Below are positions 1 to 5,608 of a stretch of 6,069 bases of DNA, one piece after another. The position numbers and the translations under genes are program-made. Numbering within the stretch: position 1 is the first letter of the stretch; every line of letters starts with the position of its first letter. The stretch spans positions 1-6,069 of the forward strand of contig CAISUR010000095.1 of assembly GCA_903888655.1 (NCBI GenBank). The letters run 5' to 3'. This stretch comes from an uncultured Bacteroidota bacterium. Its GTDB lineage: Bacteria > Bacteroidota > Bacteroidia > Flavobacteriales > Flavobacteriaceae. Under the pieces are notes generated by a model. It made no database searches and had not been told where the DNA came from. It saw nothing but the letters and a program-made list of their open reading frames with translations.

Positions 1-47
1 ACTATCAATGGGGTAGCACATACCATTACACTATAAAAAAATTTGAT
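1..47 (+). CDS. possible 3' end of an upstream gene (very partial)
   Basis: One forward frame is open from the window edge to a TGA at 45-47 and would end in YQWGSTYHYTIKKI. A second forward frame is open to a TAA at 34-36, ending INGVAHTITL. Neither is long enough to identify. A rightward gene ending here would fit the hairpin at 61-93, which pairs better in rightward transcripts than in leftward ones. The alternating aromatic and polar residues of the first frame would suit a beta-strand at the end of an envelope protein, but that is a guess. The stretch could equally be non-coding. Confidence 0.25.
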
Positions 48-60
48 TTATATAAAAGGG

Positions 61-93
61 AAAAAACACTTCAAGAAATTGAGGTGTTTTTTT
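61..93. terminator. bidirectional intrinsic terminator downstream of rlmN
   Basis: The arms at 61-72 (AAAAAACACTTC) and 81-92 (GAGGTGTTTTTT) form a 12-bp stem around an 8-base loop. Rightward RNA has a continuous stem with one U-G wobble (70/83), followed by Us at 87-93. Leftward RNA has an A-C mismatch at the same pair and a six-U tail at 66-61. The rlmN stop codon (92-94) touches the stem. It can end rlmN and probably also a convergent gene to the left. Confidence 0.75.
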
Positions 94-1126
94 ATGACTT
101 ATTCGCCAATTGACCGCATGCCGCATCAATATCTTTTCCTCTACTGCGACGCACTTTAGCCACAATATCGTTTTTAGTTAATTCTTTAATATACAAATTA
201 ATGGCTTCATCAGAGGCTTGTTGAAATTCACCATCATCAATAGGGTTGTATTCAATTAAATTGACTTTGCACGGCACGTATTTGCAAAATTTCACTAAAG
301 CATCAACCGCTTCTTTGGTATCGTTTATGCCTCCCCACACGACATATTCATAGGTGATTTTGCTTTTGGTTTTTCGATACCAATATTCTAGCGATTCTCT
401 CAAATCAGCTAATGGAAAGCTTTTACTAAATGGCATAATGCGTGCTCTAACCTCATCAATAGCCGAATGTAACGAAACGGCTAATTTGAATTTAACCTCA
501 TCATCGGCCATTTTCTTAATCATTTTGGGAATACCCGATGTAGAAACGGTAATTCGTTTGGGTGACATACCTAAACCTTCTTCTGAAGTAATTCTATCAA
601 TGGCCTTGATGACATTGTTATAGTTCATCAATGGCTCACCCATTCCCATAAAAACAATATTGGAAAGCGGTCGATTATGATACAATTTACTTTCATTATC
701 AATGGCTAAAACTTGGTCGTAGATTTCGCCAGGTTCTAAATTTCGCATGCGTTTTAATCTGGCCGTAGCACAAAAATTGCAATCTAAACTACATCCGACT
801 TGCGATGAAACGCAAGCTGTGGTTCGAGTATTGGTAGGAATCAAAACACTTTCTACCACCAATCCGTCATGCAATCGAACAGCATTCTTTACCGTTCCAT
901 CTTCACTTCGTTGCATTTGATCTACTTTAATGTGATTGATGACATAATGATCTTCAAGCATCACTCGAGTTTCTTTAGAAAGATTGGTCATGTCCTCAAA
1001 ACTGTGAGCACCTTTACTCCATAACCATTCGTACACCTGATTACCTCGAAATGCTTTATCTCCATTGGAAACAAAAAATTCTCGAAGTTGGTCTTTACTT
1101 AGGGCGCGAATGTCTTTTTTCTCCAT
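92..1126 (-). CDS. rlmN: 23S rRNA (adenine2503-C2)/tRNA A37 methyltransferase RlmN
   Basis: RlmN is a cytoplasmic radical-SAM enzyme that methylates C2 of A2503 in 23S rRNA, and in E. coli also A37 of some tRNAs. Residue numbers here count from the ATG at 1124-1126 (344 aa). The cluster motif CSLDCNFC supplies C112, C116 and C119. C105 in TTACVSSQ and C337 in DAACGQL match the resolving and methyl-carrying cysteines of E. coli RlmN (C118 and C355). GMGEP lies at 161-165. The N-terminal part (about 1-90) with FRGNQVYEWLW is the usual accessory RNA-binding region. The frame can be extended 21 bases to a TTG at 1147, but that extension contains the -7-like box TACCTTTG, so the ATGs at 1127-1129 or 1124-1126 are preferred. 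Length and all key residues are normal. The gene stands alone, divergent from the lipoprotein gene. The alternative, Cfr (C8 methylation), is less likely given the full RlmN-like sequence and housekeeping setting. Confidence 0.96.
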   Translation of the reverse strand: MEKKDIRALSKDQLREFFVSNGDKAFRGNQVYEWLWSKGAHSFEDMTNLSKETRVMLEDHYVINHIKVDQMQRSEDGTVKNAVRLHDGLVVESVLIPTNTRTTACVSSQVGCSLDCNFCATARLKRMRNLEPGEIYDQVLAIDNESKLYHNRPLSNIVFMGMGEPLMNYNNVIKAIDRITSEEGLGMSPKRITVSTSGIPKMIKKMADDEVKFKLAVSLHSAIDEVRARIMPFSKSFPLADLRESLEYWYRKTKSKITYEYVVWGGINDTKEAVDALVKFCKYVPCKVNLIEYNPIDDGEFQQASDEAINLYIKELTKNDIVAKVRRSRGKDIDAACGQLANKS

Positions 1127-1133
1127 CATGAGG

Positions 1134-1141
1134 CAAAGGTA
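1134..1141 (-). promoter_or_regulatory. -7 box (TACCTTTG) of rlmN
   Basis: On the minus strand TACCTTTG matches the Bacteroidetes -7 consensus TAnnTTTG exactly. It ends only four bases before the first ATG (1127-1129), so transcription would start at or very near the start codon, giving a leaderless or near-leaderless mRNA. I see no good -33 TTG at the usual 19-21 base spacing, so the call rests on the -7 box and its position. Confidence 0.5.
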
Positions 1142-1163
1142 AAACAAATTGTTGACTTGGTTA

Positions 1164-1195
1164 TTTGCGCATCTTGATAGAATGATTTACTTTTA
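1164..1195 (+). promoter_or_regulatory. candidate promoter for the lipoprotein/O-methyltransferase/acetyltransferase cluster
   Basis: TTTG at 1164-1167 is followed after 20 bases by TACTTTTA at 1188-1195. This fits the Bacteroidetes pattern TTTG-N19-21-TAnnTTTG except for the last base. Transcription would start near 1200-1203, about 10 bases before the ATG at 1213. A second weaker match, TTATTTTG at 1200-1207, lies closer to the gene. No Shine-Dalgarno sequence is visible. Confidence 0.4.
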
Positions 1196-1212
1196 AAATT
1201 TATTTTGAGAAT

Positions 1213-1818
1213 ATGAAAAAAATAATCTGTCTTTTGGTTATTTGCTTTTTTATAAGTTGTAAATCATCTGAGAAAACTAATGGCTTTTTGGAACACGACC
1301 GTACTTGTAGAAAATATGATACCGCTAGTAATGTTACTTTTGTTCACAATAGCTTCGAGCCAATATTAAAAGTTGCAGGAAAGTGGCGAGAACTTTCGAT
1401 GAATTCAAAATTTTATAATAGATCACCAAAAATAGTATGCATATCAAATGAAGAGAACGCAATACTATACCTCAGTCAATATAAAATACCTAGTTGCAAA
1501 ATCTGTGAACAAAACAGAAAAAATCATCCCGAAGGAGAAGGCTCCATCTTAGATCATCATTATTTAACAGGAAATTATTTAACCTCCGTCCTTAAAAGAA
1601 GAATCATTTTTTGGAGAGATTTCGAAAAGTATACCATCAATTTATTAGATACTGATGAGGAAAATTATGCATTATATTCGCTTTCTAGACCAGAGGAGCA
1701 AAAGTGTGTTCTTTTGGGAATAAAAAATCAAATATATTATGAATTCACTTTGATTGAATCTAATTTGGATAATAAATCTAAATCGAAAATTCTGTCAGAC
1801 TCCTTTAAATTAAATTAA
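1213..1818 (+). CDS. putative lipoprotein of unknown function
   Basis: This is a 201-aa protein that I do not recognise. It starts with a clear type II signal peptide: MKK, a hydrophobic stretch (residues 4-14) and a lipobox ending FISC, with lipidation predicted at C16. The next residues, KSSEKTNG, are hydrophilic, as in Bacteroidetes lipoproteins. The mature part (about 185 aa) has no transmembrane segment. It contains CKIC at 95-98, which could bind metal or form a disulfide, plus further cysteines at 32, 76 and 165. A histidine pair (DHHY) lies near 114-117, and the C-terminal third looks like beta-strands with a lysine/serine-rich end. CxxC alone does not make it a thioredoxin: no thioredoxin fold signature such as WCxxC is present. 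The gene is probably the first of a three-gene unit, since its stop codon lies two bases before the next start. The function cannot be assigned from sequence. Confidence 0.85.
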   Translation: MKKIICLLVICFFISCKSSEKTNGFLEHDRTCRKYDTASNVTFVHNSFEPILKVAGKWRELSMNSKFYNRSPKIVCISNEENAILYLSQYKIPSCKICEQNRKNHPEGEGSILDHHYLTGNYLTSVLKRRIIFWRDFEKYTINLLDTDEENYALYSLSRPEEQKCVLLGIKNQIYYEFTLIESNLDNKSKSKILSDSFKLN

Positions 1819-1820
1819 AC

Positions 1821-2462
1821 ATGCACTTTATATCCGAAGAATTAGAAGAATACGTAGCAGAACATTCTCAAGCCGAACCTGAATTATTGATAAAATTATT
1901 TAAAGAAACGCATCAAAAAATTTTACAACCCAGAATGTTGAGTGGGCATTTTCAAGGACGCGTCTTGAGTATACTCTCTAAAATCATTCATCCGAAACAC
2001 ATTCTGGAAATTGGTACGTATACTGGTTATGCTGCTTTATGTTTAGCAGAGGGTTTACAAAAAGAAGGTACTTTAGACACCATTGATATCAAAGAAGAAT
2101 TGGTTTCCATTCAGCAAAAATACTTTGATTTATCCCCTTGGAAAAATCAAATTACGGCTCATTTGGGTGATGCTTTAACAATTATTCCGACTTTACATAA
2201 AAAATATGATTTAGTGTTTATTGATGCTGATAAGGAAAATTATATCAATTATTTTAATATGGTCGTACCATTGATGAATAAAGGCGGGATTATTCTTTCT
2301 GACAATGTACTTTGGAGCGGAAAAGTTTTAGAGGCATTAAATCCGAAAGATCAGAGTACGAAAATATTATTGGAATACAATCAAATGGTGAATAACGATC
2401 CCAGAGTGGAAACCGTATTATTACCTATTCGTGATGGATTAACAGTAACTAGAGTCCTTTAA
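1821..2462 (+). CDS. class I SAM-dependent O-methyltransferase (catechol/caffeoyl-CoA OMT-like)
   Basis: This 213-aa cytoplasmic enzyme belongs to the O-methyltransferase family 3 group (COMT/CCoAOMT-like), which moves the SAM methyl group to a hydroxyl, typically of a catechol-type substrate, using a divalent metal. Motif I is ILEIGTYTGYAA (residues 61-72), followed by the acidic strand DTIDIKEE and GDALTIIP (116-123). The metal ligands of plant CCoAOMT (Asp, Asp, Asn) correspond to D135 in FIDADKENY and D161-N162 in SDNVLW, with exactly the same 26-residue spacing. C-terminal LPIRDGLTVTRV is also typical. The length is normal and the fold complete. The true substrate of bacterial members is mostly unknown and is not shown here. 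The gene starts two bases after the lipoprotein stop and is followed after 24 bases by the acetyltransferase, so co-transcription is likely. Confidence 0.93.
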   Translation: MHFISEELEEYVAEHSQAEPELLIKLFKETHQKILQPRMLSGHFQGRVLSILSKIIHPKHILEIGTYTGYAALCLAEGLQKEGTLDTIDIKEELVSIQQKYFDLSPWKNQITAHLGDALTIIPTLHKKYDLVFIDADKENYINYFNMVVPLMNKGGIILSDNVLWSGKVLEALNPKDQSTKILLEYNQMVNNDPRVETVLLPIRDGLTVTRVL

Positions 2463-2486
2463 CCCCTATTTTGTCATTCTAAACAA

Positions 2487-3044
2487 GTGAAAACAGAAAA
2501 AGAAAAAATGGTAGCTGGCGAAATGTATTTTGCCAATGATAAAATACTAATCGAAGAACGTCTTCGTGCTAAGAAACTACTTCACAAGATCAACGTCACC
2601 GAATATGTAATGAATAGTAATTCTCGAAACATTCTTCGAGAGTTATTACCCAATGCCCATAAAAGACTTTACATAGAACCCCCTTTTCATTGTGATTATG
2701 GATATAACATTCATTTGGGAGAGCAGGTATATTTCAATGTTAATTGTGTGATTTTAGACGCAACGATGGTAAAAATTGGCAGTAATGTCTTTTTCGGTCC
2801 AAATGTTCAGATCTACACCGCCTCACATCCATTGAATTTCAAGGAAAGGCAAAAATATTCTATTGCCAAACCAATTACAATAGGGAATGAGTGTTGGATT
2901 GGAGGGAATACTGTGATTTGTCCCGGAGTTACTATTGGAAATGGAGTTACTATTGGTGCCGGAAGTGTTGTAACCAAAGACATTCCAGATAATTCAATTG
3001 CGGTTGGAAACCCAGCGAAAGTGATTCGAGAGTTAAACAAATAA
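2487..3044 (+). CDS. maa: maltose/galactoside-type O-acetyltransferase (left-handed beta-helix)
   Basis: This 185-aa protein of the sugar O-acetyltransferase group (Maa/LacA/NodL-like) uses acetyl-CoA to acetylate a sugar hydroxyl and usually acts as a trimer in the cytoplasm. The N-terminal Mac domain (about 1-60) begins MKTEKEKMVAGEMY, very like the start of E. coli Maa. Hexapeptide repeats follow from about residue 72 to 165 (IHLGEQVYFN, VKIGSNVFFG, ITIGNECWIG, VTIGNGVTIGAGS). The catalytic histidine is H114 in TASHPLN, and the usual end GNPAKVIREL is present. Translation starts at GTG: the in-frame ATG at 2508 would remove the conserved TEKEK segment. The gene is 24 bases downstream of the O-methyltransferase and is probably the last of that unit. 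The acceptor is unknown and need not be maltose: such enzymes in this phylum could also act on polysaccharide or detoxify sugars. Confidence 0.92.
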   Translation: MKTEKEKMVAGEMYFANDKILIEERLRAKKLLHKINVTEYVMNSNSRNILRELLPNAHKRLYIEPPFHCDYGYNIHLGEQVYFNVNCVILDATMVKIGSNVFFGPNVQIYTASHPLNFKERQKYSIAKPITIGNECWIGGNTVICPGVTIGNGVTIGAGSVVTKDIPDNSIAVGNPAKVIRELNK

Positions 3045-3077
3045 AAAATATCAAATGAACCAAGCCATTTGAGTCTT
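3042..3077. terminator. hairpin terminator between convergent genes
   Basis: TCAAATG (3051-3057) and CATTTGA (3066-3072) form a perfect 7-bp stem with an 8-base loop. Leftward RNA then reads UAUUUUUUAU, a good U-tract for ending the aminotransferase transcript. Rightward RNA reads GUCUUUUAUU, a weaker tail for the acetyltransferase cluster. The leftward U-tract overlaps the acetyltransferase stop codon. The stem is short and AT-rich, so strength is uncertain. Confidence 0.6.
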
Positions 3078-3097
3078 TTATTACTGACTATATTTTT

Positions 3098-4285
3098 TTA
3101 TAAAACCGCTTCTTTAATGCGTTTCATAGCTTCGGTCAATAATGCTTCGCTCGTAGCATAAGAAAAACGAATGCAATTTGGATTTCCAAAAGCATCTCCC
3201 GTTACTGTGGCTACATTAGCTTCAGATAACAAATACATTGAAAAATCATCGGCATTATTGATTAGCTTTCCTCTCAAAGTCTTCCCGAAATAGTAAGATA
3301 CATCTGGAAAAACATAAAATGCACCTTCAGGAATATTTAGTTTAAATCCGGGAATTTCTTTTACCAATCCGACTACTAAGTCTCTACGATTGTGAAACGC
3401 ATCAACCATATATTTTAATACGCTAGGATCAGCATCGACAGCAGTTATTGTAGCTCTCTGCGCAATTGAATTTGCTCCAGATGTCACTTGTCCCTGCATT
3501 TTAGTACAGGCTTTTGCAATAACTTCGGAAGCACCAATATAACCAATTCTCCATCCTGTCATAGCAAATGCTTTTGCAACTCCATTAACGGTAATTGTTC
3601 GATCAAACATACCCTCAATAGAAGCAATACTACAAAAGGTTCCAGAGAAATTAATGTGTTCATATATTTCATCTGCAACAACATAGATATTGTCGTGTTT
3701 TAGAATGACATTTGATAATGCAGTCAATTCCTCACGATTATATACGGAGCCACTCGGATTACAAGGAGAACTATACCAAATCATTTTTGTTTTTGGAGTA
3801 ATAGCTTTTTCTAATTGCTCGGCTGTGATTTTAAAGTCTGTTTCCACAGAAGTAGGAACTTCAACAGGAATACCGCCGGCTATTTTAATAATTTCATAGT
3901 ACGAAACCCAGTATGGAGCAGGAAGAATGACCTCATCGCCTGGATTAATCATACATTGAGCAATGTTGTACAACGATTGTTTTGCTCCAGTAGAAACTAC
4001 TATGTTTGCAGGTTTATATTCTAAATTATTATCACGCTTGAATTTTCTACAAATGGCTTCTTTCAATTCCATATACCCATCAACAGGTGAATAAGTAGAA
4101 TAGTTTTCATCAATTGCTTTTTTGGCAGCTTCTTTGATGAAATCAGGCGTATTAAAATCGGGTTCACCCAAACTTAAGCTTATAATATCTTTTCCTTGCG
4201 CCTTTAATTCTCTTGCTAATGCTGCCATAGCAAGCGTTTGTGAGGTAGTTAAATTATTAATTCTATCGGATAATGGGTTGTTCAT
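3098..4285 (-). CDS. aspC: class I pyridoxal-phosphate aminotransferase, aspartate aminotransferase type
   Basis: This 395-aa cytoplasmic enzyme has the normal length for the AspC type Ib group found in many bacteria. It would catalyse reversible amino transfer between aspartate and 2-oxoglutarate or related pairs. The PLP lysine is K238 in GVAKAFAMTGWRIGY. Other cofactor and substrate residues are N176 in CNPSG, D205 and Y208 in VADEIYEH, R246 in GWR, and R373 in CIRFSYA, which binds the substrate carboxylate. The N-terminal SLGEPDFNTP and the STYSPVDG loop are characteristic. The residue before the PLP lysine is alanine where many members have serine, a mild variant. The exact amino acid preference cannot be read from sequence. 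The gene converges on the acetyltransferase and lies downstream of the desaturase on the same strand, separated by 121 bp with a palindromic element. No Shine-Dalgarno sequence precedes the ATG at 4285. Confidence 0.95.
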   Translation of the reverse strand: MNNPLSDRINNLTTSQTLAMAALARELKAQGKDIISLSLGEPDFNTPDFIKEAAKKAIDENYSTYSPVDGYMELKEAICRKFKRDNNLEYKPANIVVSTGAKQSLYNIAQCMINPGDEVILPAPYWVSYYEIIKIAGGIPVEVPTSVETDFKITAEQLEKAITPKTKMIWYSSPCNPSGSVYNREELTALSNVILKHDNIYVVADEIYEHINFSGTFCSIASIEGMFDRTITVNGVAKAFAMTGWRIGYIGASEVIAKACTKMQGQVTSGANSIAQRATITAVDADPSVLKYMVDAFHNRRDLVVGLVKEIPGFKLNIPEGAFYVFPDVSYYFGKTLRGKLINNADDFSMYLLSEANVATVTGDAFGNPNCIRFSYATSEALLTEAMKRIKEAVL

Positions 4286-4314
4286 TGTGGTGGTTGTTTA
4301 TTGAAATATTGATA

Positions 4315-4322
4315 TAAATATA
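4315..4322 (-). promoter_or_regulatory. weak -7-like box upstream of the aminotransferase
   Basis: The minus strand reads TATATTTA, matching TAnnTTT with A for the final G. It lies 29 bases before the ATG at 4285 and overlaps the left edge of the palindromic element. No -33 TTG is seen at the usual spacing, so the region is simply AT-rich and this may be chance. Confidence 0.2.
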
Positions 4323-4384
4323 AACCATTAAGCTATTAAGAAAATTAAGTTTAGCTTAATGAACCTCAATAGCTTAATGGTTTA
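4321..4384. repeat. nested palindromic element between desaturase and aminotransferase
   Basis: Perfect 17-bp inverted arms at 4321-4337 (TAAACCATTAAGCTATT) and 4368-4384 enclose 30 bases. Inside is a second hairpin, ATTAAG (4344-4349), loop TTTAG, CTTAAT (4355-4360). The 10-mer TAGCTTAATG occurs directly at 4352-4361 and 4370-4379 and inverted at 4326-4335. ATTAAG or its complement occurs five times. The element is not a standard terminator for either direction, because a U-tract does not follow the stem. It may be a dispersed palindromic repeat of this genome or an mRNA-stabilising hairpin downstream of the desaturase. Confidence 0.8.
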
Positions 4385-4406
4385 AAAAATCTTCATTATA
4401 AAATTA

Positions 4407-5501
4407 TTATGATAATTGTGGCTGTCTTCCTAAATCTCTTAAATGGGTAAAGTGCGAATAAATTGCTGCTCTTGTAGTCTTGAACTCATAATAAGGAAGG
4501 TTACATTCCTTAGCTGTTTCTTTTACAAATTCAGCAATTTTATTATAGTGAATGTGACTAATATTCGGGAAAATATGATGTTCAATTTGATGGTTTAATC
4601 CGCCAGTATAATAATTTACCAACCAGTTTTTTGGCGCAAAATTAGCAGTGGTGTATAACTGATGAATGGCCCAAGTATTTTCGATTTCACCTTCATGATT
4701 TGGAATAGGATTTTCGGTTTCATTAACTACATGTGCTAATTGAAAAACTACGCTCAAAATAACTCCTGCGGTGTAATGCATCACAAAAAACCCCAGTAGT
4801 ACTTTCCACCAAGTTATTCCTAAAACCATTGGAAGTACCAACCATATTGTAAAGTAAATTACTTTGGTAATTACTAAAGTCGTCCAACGAACTACTGGTT
4901 TTTTAAATTCTCCGTAGGATAAATTTCTTTTCAGATAACGTTTCATTTGAAGAAAATCAGTAGTAATAGCCCAATTAAACGTCAATAATCCATACAGAAA
5001 AACCGAATAATATTGTTGGAATTTATGATGTTTATACCATTTAGCTTCTTTCGTAAAACGTAAAACTCTTCCTGCTTCTAAATCTTCATCGTAACCAAGA
5101 ATGTTGGTATACGTATGATGTAAAACATTGTGTTGTACTTGCCAGTTGTAAACATTCCCAGCTAAGATGTAGATGCTTCCTCCCATAAATTTGTTTACCC
5201 ACGATTTGCTAGAATAGGCGCCATGATTACCATCATGCATCACATTCATTCCAACGCCCGCCATGCCAACACCAATTATAACATTTAGCAACAGATACGT
5301 CCAAAAAGGCATATTCATTGCCAAAAGAAAAAAGTAAGGTGTTAAAAAGATAGTAAACATTACAATTGCCTTCAAGTGTAATTTCCAGTTACCCGTTTTA
5401 TCAATATTGTTTTCTTTGAAGTAATCATTTACTCTTTTATTAAGAGTTCTAAAAAATTTAAGATTGTCGCTTTTAGAAAAGACAGGTGCATTGGTATTCA
5501 T
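4407..5501 (-). CDS. membrane fatty acid desaturase (acyl-lipid/acyl-CoA, front-end type)
   Basis: This integral membrane di-iron enzyme introduces a double bond into fatty acyl chains of membrane lipids or acyl-CoA, using oxygen and an electron donor. Numbered from the ATG at 5499-5501 (364 aa), the three histidine boxes are HDGNH (89-93), HNVLHH (124-129) and QIEHH (305-309). Glutamine opening the third box is typical of the front-end (delta-5/delta-6, linoleoyl-CoA desaturase-like) group. Hydrophobic segments lie at about 44-63, 66-87, 206-228 and 232-254, with a further one near 164-179. No cytochrome b5 domain is fused, so an external ferredoxin or cytochrome is needed. The frame extends eight codons to a TTG at 5523-5525, but that TTG lies within a -7 promoter box, so the ATG (MNTNAPVFSK) is preferred. 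A role in membrane fluidity, for example in cold, is likely but regiospecificity cannot be read from sequence. Confidence 0.93.
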   Translation of the reverse strand: MNTNAPVFSKSDNLKFFRTLNKRVNDYFKENNIDKTGNWKLHLKAIVMFTIFLTPYFFLLAMNMPFWTYLLLNVIIGVGMAGVGMNVMHDGNHGAYSSKSWVNKFMGGSIYILAGNVYNWQVQHNVLHHTYTNILGYDEDLEAGRVLRFTKEAKWYKHHKFQQYYSVFLYGLLTFNWAITTDFLQMKRYLKRNLSYGEFKKPVVRWTTLVITKVIYFTIWLVLPMVLGITWWKVLLGFFVMHYTAGVILSVVFQLAHVVNETENPIPNHEGEIENTWAIHQLYTTANFAPKNWLVNYYTGGLNHQIEHHIFPNISHIHYNKIAEFVKETAKECNLPYYEFKTTRAAIYSHFTHLRDLGRQPQLS

Positions 5502-5508
5502 AAAATTT

Positions 5509-5518
5509 TTCTTAAGAA
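5509..5518. promoter_or_regulatory. 10-bp perfect palindrome in the desaturase leader
   Basis: TTCTTAAGAA is a perfect 10-bp palindrome between the desaturase -7 box and its start codon, overlapping the predicted transcription start. Its position would suit a repressor site, but it is short and AT-rich and could be chance. No regulator is encoded in the window. Confidence 0.2.
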
Positions 5519-5522
5519 GTAA

Positions 5523-5530
5523 CAAAGGTA
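5523..5530 (-). promoter_or_regulatory. -7 box (TACCTTTG) of the desaturase gene
   Basis: The minus strand reads TACCTTTG, an exact TAnnTTTG match and the same octamer as upstream of rlmN. Transcription would begin around 5514-5518, leaving a leader of about 13-17 bases before the ATG at 5501. No clear -33 TTG is found at normal spacing; the nearest TTTG (5562-5559) is 28 bases away. Confidence 0.5.
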
Positions 5531-5585
5531 ACTATTATAATTTTTTTATGAATTAAAACAAAACATAATTATTAACTAAAAGTAG

Positions 5586-5593
5586 TATTTTTG
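5586..5593 (+). promoter_or_regulatory. -7 box (TATTTTTG) of rsmG
   Basis: TATTTTTG matches TAnnTTTG exactly and lies 15 bases before the ATG at 5609, so the mRNA leader would be only a few to about ten bases. A -33 TTG at usual spacing is missing. Together with the desaturase box on the other strand it makes 5502-5608 a divergent promoter region. Confidence 0.45.
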
Positions 5594-5608
5594 TTGAAAA
5601 TTCAATTT

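Noticed and set aside
354..623. Open rightward frame of 89 codons opposite rlmN
   Set aside because: It lies wholly inside the strongly supported rlmN gene on the other strand and has no recognisable protein character or promoter.
1506..1518. CKIC in the lipoprotein as a thioredoxin active site
   Set aside because: The flanking residues lack the usual WCxxC context and no thioredoxin-like cis-proline region is apparent.
2463..2486. Possible separate promoter (TATTTTG) before the acetyltransferase
   Set aside because: The element is one base short of TAnnTTTG and has no -33 partner; co-transcription from upstream explains expression more simply.
2813..3040. Open leftward frame of 75 codons opposite the acetyltransferase
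   Set aside because: It is antisense to the hexapeptide-repeat region, whose repetitive codons tend to leave the opposite strand open.
3488..4304. Several short rightward frames opposite the aminotransferase
   Set aside because: All are antisense to a complete aminotransferase with its catalytic residues intact; none looks like a protein family.
4321..4384. Palindromic element as a classical intrinsic terminator
   Set aside because: For leftward RNA the U-run precedes the stem rather than following it, and for rightward RNA the stem is followed by As. The outer stem is also AT-rich with a 30-base loop.
4321..4384. Palindromic element as a CRISPR fragment
   Set aside because: The 10-mer copies are only 18 bases apart, one is inverted, there are no uniform spacers and no cas gene is present.
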